7,827 nt of DNA. Source: Burkholderiales bacterium. Its GTDB lineage: Bacteria; Pseudomonadota; Gammaproteobacteria; Burkholderiales; Thiobacillaceae. Made by a program: the position numbers and the translations under genes. Each line of letters starts with the position of its first letter. Within the stretch, counting starts at the first letter, position 1. The stretch covers positions 1-7,827 of the forward strand of contig SXTL01000086.1 in NCBI GenBank assembly GCA_005790965.1, given 5' to 3'. A model generated the notes under the pieces. The model was not told where the DNA came from. It did not search any database and worked only from the letters and a program-made list of their open reading frames with translations. Positions 7,304 to 7,827 of the stretch are shown here, piece by piece.

Positions 7304-7765
7304 TTAGCGTTGTGCGAGGGGGACCCAGGGCCGATTTTCCGGGCCGGTGTAGTGCGCGCTGGGGCGGATGATCTTGCCGTCCTGGCGCTGCTCGATCACA
7401 TGTGCGCCCCAGCCGGTGACGCGGGCGATGACGAACAAGGGGGTGAACATGGCGGTCGGCACGCCCATTTGGTGATAAGAGACGGCCGAAAACCAGTCGA
7501 GGTTGGGAAACATCTGTTTCATCTCCCATAGCACGGACTCCAGACGCACGGCGATCTCGAACAAGCGCCGGTCGCCGTTTTCGTCGGACAGCCCCTGCGC
7601 TACGCGTTTGATGACCTCATTGCGCGGGTCGGCAAGGGTGTACACCGGGTGGCCAAAGCCTGTGATGATCTCTTTCTTGGCTACGCGCTCGCGGATGTCG
7701 GCCTCGGCCTCGGCGGTGTCGGTATAACGATCCTGGATGCGGAAGGCCTCCTCGCTGGCGCCGCC
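7304..7765 (-). CDS. prpC: 2-methylcitrate synthase PrpC, C-terminal part only
   Basis: PrpC, a citrate-synthase-fold enzyme, condenses propionyl-CoA with oxaloacetate. About 153 C-terminal residues are present; full proteins are about 385-390. The homologous part begins at GGASEEAFRIQDRY and continues through EAEADIRERVAKKEIITGFG. It has the second catalytic His in GHPVYTLADPR, the catalytic Asp region PNLDWFSAVSYHQMGVPT, MFTPLFVIARVTGWGAH and EQRQDGKIIRPSAHYTGPE, ending with TAA at 7306-7304. The active-site loop that should precede it (…HGGAN…, with the first catalytic His) is replaced: upstream of the GGA the frame stays open to the window edge but encodes QNCVDALPRGQARHRHQQRA, unrelated to PrpC. 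Homology therefore stops at about 7765, although the window continues for another 62 bases. This is a breakpoint, not simply an edge truncation. The gene would be first of the three prp genes seen, and prpD follows after 28 bases. Confidence 0.85.
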   Translation of the reverse strand, partial: GGASEEAFRIQDRYTDTAEAEADIRERVAKKEIITGFGHPVYTLADPRNEVIKRVAQGLSDENGDRRLFEIAVRLESVLWEMKQMFPNLDWFSAVSYHQMGVPTAMFTPLFVIARVTGWGAHVIEQRQDGKIIRPSAHYTGPENRPWVPLAQR

Positions 7766-7768
7766 GGC
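7757..7768. other. Junction between prpC and a foreign glycosyltransferase fragment
   Basis: PrpC homology read on the minus strand ends at the GGA codons around 7757-7765. Glycosyltransferase-like coding on the plus strand begins by about 7766-7772. The join is extremely GC-rich and contains two adjacent 6-base palindromes, GGCGCC (7757-7762) and GCCGGC (7763-7768). This may be a genuine rearrangement or a chimeric assembly end; the exact breakpoint cannot be fixed because either side could supply these bases. Confidence 0.6.
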
Positions 7769-7827
7769 CCGCTGCTGGTGACGGTGGCGCGCCTGACCCC
7801 GTGGAAGGGCATCGACACAATTTTGCG
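7766..7827 (+). CDS. Glycosyltransferase group 1 (GT4-like) fragment, open at right edge
   Basis: The plus strand reads GPLLVTVARLTPWKGIDTIL to the edge. The pattern V-x-RL-x-PWKG-x-D-x-I is the hallmark opening of the C-terminal nucleotide-sugar-binding domain of group-1 (GT4-type) glycosyltransferases, which build lipopolysaccharide, capsule or other glycans. Only about 20 residues are present, starting mid-protein, so no start codon is expected here. It runs antiparallel to the truncated prpC. The call rests on this one short motif. The alternative is chance coding in bases that are unrecognisable on the other strand. Confidence 0.5.

Noticed and set aside
7304..7645. A 113-residue protein starting at GTG 7645
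   Set aside because: That GTG is the Val of the citrate-synthase motif GHPVY; PrpC homology extends upstream in the same frame to about 7765.

Overview
The window reads as a moderately high-GC proteobacterial chromosome segment, probably gamma- or betaproteobacterial. The grounds are a 2-methylcitrate (propionate) operon in the order prpC-prpD-prpE, an adaptor-plus-MacB-type ABC exporter module, and tightly packed genes. Genus cannot be judged. No tRNA, rRNA, CRISPR array, insertion sequence or integrase was seen.

Layout, left to right. From 1 to 2908 there is a minus-strand transcription unit: a dihydroorotase-family amidohydrolase (2908 to 1559), then a membrane-anchored HlyD/MacA-type periplasmic adaptor (1520 to 336), then the N-terminal 112 residues of an ABC ATPase that runs off the left edge. 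The last two overlap as TGATG. A 125-bp divergent intergenic region (2909-3033) separates this unit from the only complete plus-strand gene, a class I SAM-dependent methyltransferase of the Methyltransf_32 type (3034-3861). Three bases further on begins the end of a convergent minus-strand propionate operon: prpE (5754 to 3865), prpD (7275 to 5788) and the C-terminal part of prpC (about 7765 to 7304).

The propionate genes would act together. PrpE activates propionate to propionyl-CoA, PrpC condenses it with oxaloacetate to 2-methylcitrate, and PrpD dehydrates 2-methylcitrate. All three are damaged here. prpE has an in-frame TAG where the conserved Tyr of the YTSGTTG nucleotide-binding motif belongs. 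prpD has an in-frame TAG at codon 154, in a conserved helix before the ALENSFNRVGLDH block. Both genes are otherwise full length and in frame. prpC loses homology abruptly at about 7757-7768, and the last ~60 bases instead encode, on the plus strand, a typical group-1 glycosyltransferase motif. That looks like a rearrangement breakpoint or a chimeric assembly end.

The most notable points are therefore the broken propionate pathway (recent decay, sequence error, or stop-codon readthrough) and the junction at the right edge. The dihydroorotase also shows an altered metal-binding motif (QxH instead of HxH). I see no clear new multi-gene system; the findings are anomalies to verify.
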